Shown: positions 33,361 through 42,619 of the stretch, one piece after another
Layout of the letters: every line of letters starts with the position of its first letter
How positions within the stretch are numbered: position 1 is the stretch's first letter
Virus record (IMG/VR): IMGVR_UViG_3300005584_000003
Location: 1 to 59,958 of that record
Reading direction: 5' to 3' (one strand)
Length of the DNA stretch: 59,958 bases
Source of the DNA: a virus
Notes under the pieces: model-generated
Seen by the model: the letters and a program-made list of their open reading frames with translations, nothing else
Told to the model about the DNA's origin: nothing
Database searches by the model: none
Made by a program: the position numbers and the translations under genes

Positions 33361-35343
33361 ATGGCCACTAGCCCAACAGCCGGTTTTTCACTTAGCGCGC
33401 TCCCCACATCGATAAATGTGAAGGATCAGCTTGGTATGGACTATTCGCCCAATATTCGGGCTGGGTTTACTGGTGGATTGAAGTCCTATCAGGATGCTAT
33501 GTCGGTCGGTCCACAAACAAAGGCTATTGTTGCTAAAGCACAATATGAAAAGGCTGCTGATGAGCAAAAGGGACGATTGCTTGCCCCAGAAGAAGAAGTA
33601 TTGATTCAGGACTATCGTAATAAGAAAGCTCAAGGTGTATTAGCTGCCCGTTCAATCGGAGCAATTTCTGCTTTAGATCCGAATGCAATAGGGAGCGTAG
33701 AACAAATTGCGGCGGATCAAAATCGTGGTGTAGGGGCTACAGCGCAAGGTACTTCCGGTTCTGGATTTCGCAATATTGCCGGACCCGGAATGCCTCCATT
33801 AATTCAAACGGCAAATGGAGTAATTACCCAAGGATATCCAGCCGCATTTATGAACAAGGGCATGCCGGGATCTATTACTACTATGGAAGCAGGATCCGCA
33901 GCAGATAATGCTCAAGGAGAGCAAATGGTTTATGTTCAACAATATAGTGCCAATGCGCTTGGACAACCAATTCCCATTGGCGGCAAAACGTTAATAACTA
34001 GATCCAGTCTTGCTGCATTACAGGCATCAAATCAATTTTTAGCCCCGCAACCCGCACCGGTAGCTACAGCAGCTCCAGCTCCAGCAGCAGCTCCAGCACC
34101 GGGGGCATCGTTATTAGGGTCATTTGCGACGCCTCCAGCCGCTGCGGCAACTCCTGTTAATGTTGCAGCGGTTCCTCTTGTCACTTCTTCTGTTGACGGC
34201 ACCGCTGGCACTCCCATTGCCACTCCTGCTGCCACTCCTGCTGTCACTTCTGCTGTCACTCCACCACCACCCGCTCTTGTTTTACCGACACCGGCAAATT
34301 CTGCCGTTAATCCAACAACGCCAAATAACCCTCCATTTGTTCAAGGGTTTGGATATTTAAATAGTAAACAAGATACTGTTTGGGGACCGGGTAAAAACCC
34401 TGAAGATGCAACCAAGCGAGCTATTGTTGGTGGGTATCCAGCAACAGTCAAAAACATCAATTGGCAATCAACGCCCGGATCCGCAAACTCTCGTTTACTT
34501 TCCGAACAAAATGAAGCAAGTAAAGAACTGAAGGGTGCTGGTGAAACAATTGCTACTCTTCAAAAAGTTAATTCAATGATAGGTCGGTCATTAAATATTG
34601 GAGATAAAGTATCTACTTATGCAAAATTGCCATTTATTGGTGGATTTATTAATGATATTCGCAGAGTAATTAATCCTGACATACAAGCCCTTGAGGGATT
34701 GCAGGCACAGGCTGGTCAAAGTCAAGCTAAGGGCATTGTTGGTGGTCGTGTTGCCGTAACAGAAATGCAACAAATTACACAAGCCCTTGGCGGCTTAAAC
34801 GTAACAAATGACGTCAGAAAAGAATTAGGATTGGCTTTTATTGTTGGAAATCAAGATGCAATAGATTATTTTAGGGCTAAAGAAAAATACGCCAATGCTT
34901 ATGGTGTAATTACGGGATTTGACGATAAATACGATGAGTATTCAACTCTTAATCCATTGGGAAGCAGTGATTTACTTCCGGGTGATAAAGATTGGAAACT
35001 TAACGAAAACAGAATTACTTGGAATTTGTATAATGCTTTAAAAAACAAGGGTTATTCAAATCCGAATGAAATTGCCCTTCAGCATGATGAACTTATAAAC
35101 AGAAAAACGGGTCAGTTTAATTATAATGCTCTTCCCGATGGACCGGATGCTCCATGGACACCGGCAGATGTATTACCTCTTGCCAACAAACCGTCTGCGG
35201 AAGGTCCTATTAGCAACGCAACTTCTAAGCAGCCACAAGACCTAAAGAGTTTTATTGACCTTAATCTTAGAGGCCTTGATGGAAAAATTAGATCTAAAGA
35301 AGATATTCTTAAATTATTTAATGAAGCAACGGGTGGGAAATAA
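33361..35343 (+). CDS. Putative internal virion protein (660 residues)
   Basis: An Ala/Pro/Gln-rich protein. The first 200 residues are helical and Gly-rich; about 225-320 is an Ala/Pro linker (APAPAAAPAPGASLLG); from about 375 a helical domain follows (ASKELKGAGETIATLQKVN, LEGLQAQAGQSQAKGIVGG). Such architecture fits podovirus ejection proteins. No catalytic motif is visible. It sits between the short and the large candidates. Confidence 0.45.
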   Translation: MATSPTAGFSLSALPTSINVKDQLGMDYSPNIRAGFTGGLKSYQDAMSVGPQTKAIVAKAQYEKAADEQKGRLLAPEEEVLIQDYRNKKAQGVLAARSIGAISALDPNAIGSVEQIAADQNRGVGATAQGTSGSGFRNIAGPGMPPLIQTANGVITQGYPAAFMNKGMPGSITTMEAGSAADNAQGEQMVYVQQYSANALGQPIPIGGKTLITRSSLAALQASNQFLAPQPAPVATAAPAPAAAPAPGASLLGSFATPPAAAATPVNVAAVPLVTSSVDGTAGTPIATPAATPAVTSAVTPPPPALVLPTPANSAVNPTTPNNPPFVQGFGYLNSKQDTVWGPGKNPEDATKRAIVGGYPATVKNINWQSTPGSANSRLLSEQNEASKELKGAGETIATLQKVNSMIGRSLNIGDKVSTYAKLPFIGGFINDIRRVINPDIQALEGLQAQAGQSQAKGIVGGRVAVTEMQQITQALGGLNVTNDVRKELGLAFIVGNQDAIDYFRAKEKYANAYGVITGFDDKYDEYSTLNPLGSSDLLPGDKDWKLNENRITWNLYNALKNKGYSNPNEIALQHDELINRKTGQFNYNALPDGPDAPWTPADVLPLANKPSAEGPISNATSKQPQDLKSFIDLNLRGLDGKIRSKEDILKLFNEATGGK

Positions 35344-35350
35344 TATTTCC

Positions 35351-38300
35351 ATGAGTACTACAGCAACAAATACTGCTGGAGCAGCAGATTTTGATAAATT
35401 TTACAATGAGGCGGTTGCTAAAGCTAACGGTGGTGCAGCAACACTTGTTGATAAAAACAAAAAAGAAAATGATTTTGATTTGGAATATGGCCAAAAGCTT
35501 AATCGTGAACTACAGGCCGACCCAGATAATAAGGAAATTGGGGATGCATATGAAAAACATATGGCCGATTACTATAAACGTAATCCCGGGGCGTTAAAAA
35601 GATTTTCAAATGAGTACATACCGGATAGTTTGGATTCTGCTAAGGAATCCCTAAAGAAAACCGGATCAGTCATTAGTGGAATGGCTTTGTCGGCAAGTAA
35701 GCGAATTGGTGAAGCCTCTGAGCAAGTTATTAAAAACCCCGTTGATGCACTCACTGGTGCGGCCAGTGGTTCTTTGGCTGGGGTGGCATCATTGGTCCCA
35801 ATGGGACTTAATGCGCTTGGCGGAGTAAAACAGCAAATTGCGGCTTCTCGCGGTAATTATGAGGAGGCGGCAATAGTTGCAAGAGAGAGAGCCCAAGATG
35901 AAGCTAAATACGCTCGTTGGATAAATAATAATATAAAGAGCCTGAATACGGGTGGGCCTGATAATCCTATGGCCGACGTAGCCGAAGTAATTGCCCCAAT
36001 GTTTATTCCTGCTTCGGTAGCAGGAAAGGCCACCGCTAGGGTTCTGACAGAAGAACAATCAACTGCCGCCGCCGCCAAAGCTCTTTCAGGAAGAACTGGC
36101 TTATCTAAAGTAACAATGTCTGCTGCTGATTTAGCAACGGGCGGAAAAGCCAGTCGTGTGGCTGATCTACTTGGCGATAAACCATCGGGTTATGCTTTTA
36201 GGAGCGCAGCAGAGGTTAATCGAGAGATTACACTTCGTACCGGTGAAGTTGCTGAAGCTATACAGGACATAAAATTAGCCAACTCGGCACAGGATTTAAA
36301 GGCTCTTAATATTGCAAACGCAAAATATGTAAGGGCTCAAAATGCCCTTGATGAAGCCACTAGAGCCAATCTTTCGGTTGAAAAAGAATTAGCAAAACAA
36401 ACAAGCAAGCTACAACCTACGACATCAGGCACAGCGATTAAACAGGGAACTGCTGGCGGTGTTCTTGGCGCTGGTTACGGTGGTTTAACCGGGGCTCCCG
36501 GATCAGATAAAACTCAACCGGCGGTTGCTGGTGCGGCCTTTGGTACGGGTGCTGCGCTTGCCCCTCGCGCTACGGCGCTTGCTGCAAAAACAAAAAATTA
36601 TGTCACCGAAAAAGCGCGTGGTCTTAGTGATGAATGGCGCAAGGATTGGTCCGCTGGTCCATTTAATTTTAAAGCGAGAGATGTAGTTGAAGGAGTTCCT
36701 GCGGAAGCTCGTAATGTAACGCCATTAAATGAGCGTGATGTTACTCCGCCACAACCTCCGCCACCGTCGACGCCAGCCCCAGAGGTCGTGGTGGAACAAC
36801 CCAAGCCAGCAGCCCCTGCTGCGGCTGCTGCTGCGGCTCCTGCTGCGGCTGCTAAATCGACAGAAGCTGCGCCTGTTGCTACTGAGGCGCCTGCGGCAAA
36901 GCCTGCTCCTGTTGCTCCTGTTGCTCCTGTTGCTGAAACCCCTAATCCAGCTGCACCTCCCGTTGAAAGACCACAGAACTATGTGGCCGGTTCGTTTAAA
37001 GATTTTGTTGCGAACAAAGTTGCTGTTATGAGCGGAGATGCTGTTGGAACACCAAGAAATTCTGCAAATGGTCAATTTGCTGCTTATGATGCTAAGACAA
37101 ATGTTATGGCTGTTCAATTTCAGGGCAGAACGTATTACTTCCAAAATGTGCCCAAGGATATTTATGAGGGGTACATAAATTCGCATAAAAACGTCGCCGA
37201 AGTTGATGGGCAAGCCCTTCTTGATCAAGCAAAGTCACTTGGCATTGATGTAGATAAAAAATCAATGGTAAGTGAAGATATTTTAGCGGGCGATAAAAAA
37301 GCTATTGAAAAATTAAGGGGTAAAATTACAAGCGCAGGAACTTATTTTAATAATAACATTAGGGGAAAGTTTAAGTCCGAAAGCTATTCGGATACGCTTG
37401 AGGGGGTGGCTAATATGCCAGAAGTCGAAAAACCAAGCGCATTAGCAACTATGCCAGCACCCGTTGCAGCCGTTGCCAAGCCCCTTGCGGCTGTTGAGAC
37501 ACCAGCGGCTCCTGTTGTGGCTGAAAAGCCCGCTATTGCGCCCGTAGAGGCATCCGCGCCACTAACTGGTAAGGCTCTGGCCGATAGAGCGGTTGAACTG
37601 GGTCTTAATATTGATGCGGGTAATCGTTATTTGATAGAGAAAGGCAACTCAATGGTTACAAAAATAATGCAGGATAAGGTTGCAAAGCTTGAGCAGGGAT
37701 TACCCCCCAAGGAACCCCCAGCAGCAGCTCCAGCGGTTAAAGAAACCCCACCAGAGCCACCAAAGGCACCAGCGGCTAAAGTAGCGCCAAAAGTAGAGCC
37801 CAAGGTAGAGGAAGCACTAGCTCCTGTTGCGGAAAAACCGGTTGTTAAGTCTAAGGGCAAGGCGCTTGCTTCGTTGCCACCGGTTGAAGCACAGATCGTT
37901 AAAACGAAGGCTGGTACTACTGCTGCGCCATCAGCTGAACTTAATAAAAAGGTTTCGTCATTATCCACGAAGAAACAATTAGACGCTCAAAAGGATTATT
38001 TAATTGATGCTGTTGCAAAGTTGAAAGAACAGGCCCCTGAAGTTCCTGATATTAAGGACGCAAAGTTGAAGGCTGAATATGAAAATCATTTAATGGATAT
38101 TAGGGTGTACGAAGGCAAGGGTGGAGCCGAAGGTAAAAGAAAGGTTGAGCGCGCTATTGCCGGTATTAATTTAATTCTTAGAGACAGCGGATTACCTAAA
38201 TTAACAATTGAGGTTCCGGGCGACGGTCAATTTACGGTCAATAATACTAAGAGAAGTCTTGCGTCATTTGAAGGCGCAATAGCTAAGAAATTTGGCAAAG

Positions 38301-38467
38301 GGATCGCTCCCAATAAACCTAAATCCAATGTTGCAGTTGAGAAATTTTCTGAGCTTACCCAAGCACAACTTGACGAGTACAAAATAAAGCGCATGACGGA
38401 AGAAGAAGCCGCTGCCCTCGACATAGAAATGGCTGCTAAAGAAACGCCCAATAAAAAAAGTAAATGA
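35351..38467 (+). CDS. Large internal virion protein with KTSC-like domain
   Basis: A 1038-residue protein, the last and largest in the candidate ejection block. The N-terminal 450 residues are helical with a hydrophobic Gly/Ala segment (SGSLAGVASLVPMGLNALGG); Ala/Pro linkers are near 467-536 and 690-830. Between about 545 and 675 is a KTSC-like domain with an insertion: NVMAVQFQGRTYYFQNVP, then DIYEGYI, and, after a spacer, GTYFNNNIRGKF. KTSC domains often occur in phage lysozyme-related proteins and bind or accompany peptidoglycan factors. The ATG at 35351 is used; an upstream in-frame start lies inside the previous gene. Confidence 0.55.
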   Translation: MSTTATNTAGAADFDKFYNEAVAKANGGAATLVDKNKKENDFDLEYGQKLNRELQADPDNKEIGDAYEKHMADYYKRNPGALKRFSNEYIPDSLDSAKESLKKTGSVISGMALSASKRIGEASEQVIKNPVDALTGAASGSLAGVASLVPMGLNALGGVKQQIAASRGNYEEAAIVARERAQDEAKYARWINNNIKSLNTGGPDNPMADVAEVIAPMFIPASVAGKATARVLTEEQSTAAAAKALSGRTGLSKVTMSAADLATGGKASRVADLLGDKPSGYAFRSAAEVNREITLRTGEVAEAIQDIKLANSAQDLKALNIANAKYVRAQNALDEATRANLSVEKELAKQTSKLQPTTSGTAIKQGTAGGVLGAGYGGLTGAPGSDKTQPAVAGAAFGTGAALAPRATALAAKTKNYVTEKARGLSDEWRKDWSAGPFNFKARDVVEGVPAEARNVTPLNERDVTPPQPPPPSTPAPEVVVEQPKPAAPAAAAAAAPAAAAKSTEAAPVATEAPAAKPAPVAPVAPVAETPNPAAPPVERPQNYVAGSFKDFVANKVAVMSGDAVGTPRNSANGQFAAYDAKTNVMAVQFQGRTYYFQNVPKDIYEGYINSHKNVAEVDGQALLDQAKSLGIDVDKKSMVSEDILAGDKKAIEKLRGKITSAGTYFNNNIRGKFKSESYSDTLEGVANMPEVEKPSALATMPAPVAAVAKPLAAVETPAAPVVAEKPAIAPVEASAPLTGKALADRAVELGLNIDAGNRYLIEKGNSMVTKIMQDKVAKLEQGLPPKEPPAAAPAVKETPPEPPKAPAAKVAPKVEPKVEEALAPVAEKPVVKSKGKALASLPPVEAQIVKTKAGTTAAPSAELNKKVSSLSTKKQLDAQKDYLIDAVAKLKEQAPEVPDIKDAKLKAEYENHLMDIRVYEGKGGAEGKRKVERAIAGINLILRDSGLPKLTIEVPGDGQFTVNNTKRSLASFEGAIAKKFGKGIAPNKPKSNVAVEKFSELTQAQLDEYKIKRMTEEEAAALDIEMAAKETPNKKSK

Positions 38468-39126
38468 AGATTACCAAGGAAGGAGTAGCCGTCGTCGAAA
38501 GAGATAGTCATCTTGGTAAGTGGGTACAGGAATGGGGCAGGCTCGATTTTGATCAGCACGCACTGAAGACCTACCTCAATTACTTCAAGGATGGCGGCGT
38601 CATGTTAAACGTGGGCGCCAACATTGGTTGTTACGCCAAAGCATTTGTTGATAAGGCAAAGAAGGTCATATGCTTTGAGCCAAACAAGGAGGCCTATGAA
38701 TGCCTCGTCTACAATCTAGGTAAGTACGATAACGTGGACATCCATAATCTCGCGGTGTCCATGTTTCCACATAAGTACAAAGTGAAATGCGATAACGACA
38801 ATATCGGTATGGCTTACATCGAGAAGTCGGACGATGGTGAGTTTGAAACCACGACCATTGATAGCCTGTCACTAACTGAGCTTGATTTCATCCTAATGGA
38901 TTGCGAAGGCTTTGAGCTTGATGTGTTGAAGGGTGGCGAAAAAACCATTAATGCTTTAAGGCCAATAATGGTTATTGAAATCAACACTCATACCCTCAAA
39001 CGAGTTGGCGTGGATAAGTCAGCAATCTTTGACTGGTTAACAAATCACAAATACTCTTACCGGAACATATATATGAACGTCAATATGGACGGGGACCAGT
39101 TTGACATCATTTGCTTAAATGCCTAG
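38464..39126 (+). CDS. FkbM-family methyltransferase
   Basis: A 220-residue SAM-dependent methyltransferase of the FkbM type, which O-methylates sugars or natural products. Visible are GVMLNVGANIGCYAKAF (SAM motif I, about 40-56), CFEPNKEAYECL (motif II, Glu binding the SAM ribose), TTIDSL, FILMDCEGFELDVLKGG (FkbM hallmark) and IMVIEIN. It overlaps the preceding stop by ATGA. It lies close to a second methyltransferase and a GT4 glycosyltransferase, which suggests glycan modification. Confidence 0.85.
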   Translation: MKITKEGVAVVERDSHLGKWVQEWGRLDFDQHALKTYLNYFKDGGVMLNVGANIGCYAKAFVDKAKKVICFEPNKEAYECLVYNLGKYDNVDIHNLAVSMFPHKYKVKCDNDNIGMAYIEKSDDGEFETTTIDSLSLTELDFILMDCEGFELDVLKGGEKTINALRPIMVIEINTHTLKRVGVDKSAIFDWLTNHKYSYRNIYMNVNMDGDQFDIICLNA

Positions 39127-39330
39127 TTACTGGATCTTGCTTGAGCTGAATCGACCCTTGATATAAGTGGCTAGGAATCGCCCCTTACTACCGGAAGCCA
39201 TGAAGTCATCGTAAACGTTAGCCGGGACACCGAAATATTGATAGGCGCTGGTGTTATTAAACACGACCACCATGGTAAAGGTCTTTTCGTCGTAGTTGAC
39301 TTCTGAAATATTTGATGAGTTAACTTTCAT
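39127..39330 (-). CDS. KTSC-domain protein
   Basis: A 67-residue protein that is essentially one KTSC domain: MKVNSSNISEVNYDE, MVVVFNNTSAYQYFGVP, VYDDFMASGSKGRF and YIKGRF. KTSC proteins are small and often phage-encoded, with unclear function. The start at 39330 (not 39345) fits the family start and puts a TTGCTG-17-CCTAAT promoter 6 nt upstream. It is the only leftward gene in this stretch and abuts the FkbM stop. A divergent copy of the domain is in the large virion protein at 35351. Confidence 0.8.
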   Translation of the reverse strand: MKVNSSNISEVNYDEKTFTMVVVFNNTSAYQYFGVPANVYDDFMASGSKGRFLATYIKGRFSSSKIQ

Positions 39331-39332
39331 GC

Positions 39333-39361
39333 TTGTATTAGGCATGACAACGACTTATACA
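39333..39361 (+). promoter_or_regulatory. Possible promoter for the methyltransferase/GT4 pair
   Basis: TTGTAT-17-TATACA, predicted start about 39368, five nt before the ATG at 39373. It overlaps the leftward promoter at 39337-39365. Confidence 0.4.
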
Positions 39362-39365
39362 GCAA
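39337..39365 (-). promoter_or_regulatory. Leaderless-type promoter for the KTSC gene
   Basis: On the minus strand TTGCTG-17-CCTAAT, with 6 nt to the ATG at 39330. Confidence 0.4.
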
Positions 39366-39372
39366 GTCATAA

Positions 39373-39915
39373 ATGGAACTCACCGAAAAGTGTAACTATG
39401 AGAAGATCCTTGATGAAGAGACACCACAGGCTGAACGTATTGCTGAATATCTCATGGGGTATGGCGTTACTGACGTCCTCGATGTCGGTTGCGGGCCCGG
39501 GAATTACGTTAAAGAAATGCGTAAGCGTGGAATCAACGCATTTGGCGTGGATATCGATGACCGCGCCATTAATGAAGAGCATTGCATCATTTCCGATATT
39601 ACCAACGAGGATCCACTCCACAAATACGCCGTTGTATTGTCGTTAGAGGTGGGTGAGCATATCCCGGAGGATAAATCATGGGACTATATCCGATATATCG
39701 CTCGATGTGAGCCGACCATGATTATGTTTTCCGCCGCTCTACATGGACAGGGTGGCGACGGGCATATTAACTGCCAGAACAAGTCATATTGGGCTGCTCG
39801 CTTCCGTTGGTATGGCTACAAGTACGATCCAATTGCCACAGAAGATTTCGTCAACTATATGCGCAACGGCTACCACATGGGTTGGCTACTGCAAAATGTA
39901 ATGATATTCAATTAA
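39373..39915 (+). CDS. Class I SAM-dependent methyltransferase
   Basis: A 180-residue methyltransferase: VLDVGCGPGNYVKEM (SAM motif I, about 35-50), FGVDIDD (motif II), VLSLEVGEHIPED (motif IV/post-IV, as in small-molecule methylases) and a C-terminal Trp/Tyr-rich part. The substrate is not evident; sugar methylation is suggested by the adjacent GT4 and FkbM genes. The stop overlaps the next start (TAATG). Confidence 0.8.
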   Translation: MELTEKCNYEKILDEETPQAERIAEYLMGYGVTDVLDVGCGPGNYVKEMRKRGINAFGVDIDDRAINEEHCIISDITNEDPLHKYAVVLSLEVGEHIPEDKSWDYIRYIARCEPTMIMFSAALHGQGGDGHINCQNKSYWAARFRWYGYKYDPIATEDFVNYMRNGYHMGWLLQNVMIFN

Positions 39916-41090
39916 TGAAGCCCACACTACATATCCTTGTTCCGTTCCACACCATTCCCGATACGGAGCATCATCATTGTGCCTTCACGCAGAAGGCTTT
40001 GCGCATACCTAAGATGATGCAACCGCTTGGGTATGAGTGCTTTGAGTACGCCAATGGCGAATCAGAATCAGACGCTAATAACAAGGTTATGATTCTTTCT
40101 AAGGATGAATTACACTTATTGGCTGGAAAGCGGGAACATGCTGGCTTCCATGGTAATACAGCAGTTGTTGGCTCGCCCCACTGGATAGAATTTGATAAGC
40201 GATTAAAGGTAGAGTTAAACAAAAGGGTTAAAAAGCACGATATCATCTGCCATCCCTTTGGTCGGGCTCACGCAGATCTCGTTAAACTCTACTCGGAGCA
40301 ATATCACGTTGAAACTGGCATTGGATATCCTGACGTAGACTTTGGCGCCTTTCGTATCTTTGAATCATCGGCATGGATGCACTATCACTTGGGTAAGAAG
40401 CTTCATTTTGATGGGTCGGGCAGGATCATCCATAATTCGGACAATTTACCGGTAGTTGGTGAAGGTGGAAAAGACTACATGTGGATAGTACCTAACTACT
40501 TCGACCTTAATGACTGGCCGTTTAATCCCAATAAGGGAGAATACCTCCTCTATTATGGCCGCATATGCCCAGAGAAGGGCCTCGATGTCGTAAAGGCTAT
40601 TGCCGACAACATCAACGAAAAGATCATCCTAGCGGGCCAAGGAGACGCCTCTACGTGGAAGCACAAGAACCTTGAGTACATTGGACCGGTTGTGGGCGCA
40701 GAACGCGGCAAATTGCTTGGAAAGGCCAAAGCACTGCTAATGCCGACCCGTTATATTGAGCCATTTGGTGGAGCAGGCGTTGAGGGTCAATTATGCGGTG
40801 CCGCTCTATTAGCGTCTAGCTTTGGTTGTTTCTCGGAAACCCTTGCACACGGCCTTACTGGTTATAACTGCCATACGTTGGGCGATTGGCTGGATGCCAT
40901 TAATAACGTCAATGCGGGTAAAATCGACCGCCAATATACTTCTGATCGAGCAACGAGACTATATTCTCTGCAAACATGCGCTAAACGATTTGATGCTATT
41001 TTTATGCAAATAAACGATTTATCGTTACCGGCTAATGCTCCTGAAGGCAGTGGTTGGTATCATTTGAATGGCCATATGGTTCACGTATAG
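39915..41090 (+). CDS. GT4-like glycosyltransferase
   Basis: A 391-residue GT-B fold protein. The C-terminal domain shows typical GT4 features: LYYGRICPEKGLDVV (about 213-227), IILAGQGD, YIGPVVG, ALLMPTRYIEPFGGAGVEG with the conserved Glu pair region (EPFGxxxxE), and LAHGLTGY. The enzyme would transfer a sugar from a nucleotide donor to a glycan or protein acceptor. The start at 39915 follows directly on the methyltransferase stop; the longer in-frame extension overlaps that gene and is rejected. Confidence 0.8.
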   Translation: MKPTLHILVPFHTIPDTEHHHCAFTQKALRIPKMMQPLGYECFEYANGESESDANNKVMILSKDELHLLAGKREHAGFHGNTAVVGSPHWIEFDKRLKVELNKRVKKHDIICHPFGRAHADLVKLYSEQYHVETGIGYPDVDFGAFRIFESSAWMHYHLGKKLHFDGSGRIIHNSDNLPVVGEGGKDYMWIVPNYFDLNDWPFNPNKGEYLLYYGRICPEKGLDVVKAIADNINEKIILAGQGDASTWKHKNLEYIGPVVGAERGKLLGKAKALLMPTRYIEPFGGAGVEGQLCGAALLASSFGCFSETLAHGLTGYNCHTLGDWLDAINNVNAGKIDRQYTSDRATRLYSLQTCAKRFDAIFMQINDLSLPANAPEGSGWYHLNGHMVHV

Positions 41091-41094
41091 GCAT

Positions 41095-41128
41095 AAAAAA
41101 GGGGAGGGACTTTTGATCCCCCCCCTTT
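41095..41128. terminator. Terminator between convergent genes
   Basis: GGGGAGGG/CCCCCCCC stem between the GT4 stop and the capsid stop. The minus strand ends in TTTTTT and is a good terminator for the leftward capsid transcript. The plus strand has only TTT after the stem and may be weaker. Confidence 0.75.
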
Positions 41129-41145
41129 GAATTATTACCTAGCTA

Positions 41146-42408
41146 TTAGGCATTAAGGCCAGATACGCCCGAGCAAGAAGCAAGGGTGTCATCAGCCAAG
41201 CAACGCTTGTAGACGATAGGCAGAACGAACCAAGGATAGATCGGGCGGAACGCACGACCAATTTGGAACGCCAGAACTCCGTAGTTACGGAAGAAGTTCT
41301 GCACCATGTCAGGATAGGCACCGAAGATAACTTCGCCACCGAACATCTGTTGAGCCCATTTAACGCGACCTTCGCCAACGTACTTGGCAGGAACCTGACG
41401 CTCGAAAGACTGACGAGCGAACAAGAAGCCAACTTCGTGAGAAGCGACCAGCCAACCGGGATTAACGACTTCAATGGTGCCAGTGGTGCCAGCGACGGAC
41501 GCATAAGGCTCCACAGCAACATAGGTCGAACCATTCCAGTTGTAACGGAGGGGACGTTGATCCTCACCGAAGTCAATACCACGGAACATCGGTTTGAAGA
41601 TGTAACCCGTCATGCCTTTCTTGGCTTCTGAGTCGCCAGAAATTGCATTAACTGCAAGAGGACCAACTGGGTAGGTAACATAAGCACCCGGGCCAGCCGC
41701 CCCACCTAAGTCCTGACGCATTGACTCAAGGATGTCAGCGGAACCGATAAAGCGCACGTGTGCGCCTTCGCCTTCGCCGAACTTCCAAGCAAGAAGATCT
41801 TGCGTGAGAAAACGAGCATAATGATGCAACAGTTCAAACGACAGACGCGTATCCGAATGGGTATTCGGCAGCGCGACATCGATCTGCTGTTGACCACCGG
41901 AGATGGTGGAGTAGAAGTTAACACCGCTCTGCACGATGGCCTTCACACCAGAACGGGTGAAGATTTCAGCGCGCGTATCAGCGTTAATCAGCTCGGTCGA
42001 GTACTGTTGCACCGAATTCAACTGAGTCGTAAGGGACTCCTTGAACGCGTTATAAGCAACATTCAGCGCGATCACATCAGAGAAATCCTGATAGATCTTA
42101 GCAGAATACTGATAGCTTGAGGTGCCTGATTTGCTGTTACCAGCATTAGGCCCAATATTGGTAACGTTACCCATCGTGGTGAACGTTGGGAACGTCATCG
42201 ACGTACCGGGGACCGTGCGGCCCTGAATAGTCGAAACGTGAACTGGGGAAACCTGAGCTTCAAAGGTCTTTTGAGAAAGAACAGAGAGATAAGGTACATT
42301 GGCAGCAAGTGCGGCACCAATCGGCGCAATGATGCGCGAAGGGTCGCTTGCGAAGATCTGAACCGCTGTGGGTAGATCGATGAATGCAGCTGTGGGAGTA
42401 ATAGGCAT
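41146..42408 (-). CDS. Major capsid protein
   Basis: A 420-residue protein with the expected size and a balanced, Cys-poor composition except near the end. It has a helical N-terminal arm, a spine-like helix region (AYNAFKESLTTQLNSVQQY, STELINADTRAEIF, about 120-150), and a late region typical of HK97-fold capsid proteins (YPDMVQNFFRNYGVLAFQIG, then FRPIYPWFVLPIVY). No other protein in the window is a better candidate. It is leftward, about 22 kb from portal and scaffold, with its own promoter, a leader of about 145 nt and a terminator. Assignment is by size and overall pattern. Confidence 0.65.
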   Translation of the reverse strand: MPITPTAAFIDLPTAVQIFASDPSRIIAPIGAALAANVPYLSVLSQKTFEAQVSPVHVSTIQGRTVPGTSMTFPTFTTMGNVTNIGPNAGNSKSGTSSYQYSAKIYQDFSDVIALNVAYNAFKESLTTQLNSVQQYSTELINADTRAEIFTRSGVKAIVQSGVNFYSTISGGQQQIDVALPNTHSDTRLSFELLHHYARFLTQDLLAWKFGEGEGAHVRFIGSADILESMRQDLGGAAGPGAYVTYPVGPLAVNAISGDSEAKKGMTGYIFKPMFRGIDFGEDQRPLRYNWNGSTYVAVEPYASVAGTTGTIEVVNPGWLVASHEVGFLFARQSFERQVPAKYVGEGRVKWAQQMFGGEVIFGAYPDMVQNFFRNYGVLAFQIGRAFRPIYPWFVLPIVYKRCLADDTLASCSGVSGLNA

Positions 42409-42556
42409 GGGAATCTAGTTTAGTTGTTGTACGCGTGGATAAGCAGCCACTACTTCTGCCGCTCGGTGGGTAGTTCCAAGCGCGCTAGACCCGTTTGCTC
42501 ACAGCGGGTATGCCTTGCGGCGAGCCGACCTAACGGTTAGACCCCTGATGATCAGA
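42409..42556 (-). promoter_or_regulatory. Structured leader of the capsid mRNA
   Basis: About 145 nt between the predicted start site and the ATG. In the RNA sense it holds a near-palindrome CTAACCGTTAG (42540-42530), a GCC-GCAA-GGC hairpin with a GNRA-type loop (42521-42512) and an ACCCG/CGGGT stem (42509-42489). No known riboswitch was recognised. Most other units here have no leader, so this one stands out. Confidence 0.4.
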
Positions 42557-42585
42557 CAGTAACATTAATATTATGTACTTGTCAA
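42557..42585 (-). promoter_or_regulatory. Capsid-gene promoter
   Basis: On the minus strand TTGACA (perfect -35) -17- TTACTG, similar to the TTACCT -10 at 57213. The -35 overlaps a rightward TTGTCA box. Confidence 0.5.
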
Positions 42586-42607
42586 TAGGGTGTTAATGCT
42601 ATCATAA
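42579..42607 (+). promoter_or_regulatory. Possible promoter for the gene at 42620
   Basis: TTGTCA with a TCATAA -10 at 17 bp; predicted start about 42613, a few nt before the ATG. It shares its -35 with the leftward capsid promoter. Confidence 0.4.
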
Positions 42608-42619
42608 GTCCTTGATGAC

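Noticed and set aside
36725-37228. Long minus-strand Arg/Ser-rich ORF
   Set aside because: Antisense of the Ala/Pro linker of the large virion protein; composition is an artefact of GC-biased codons.
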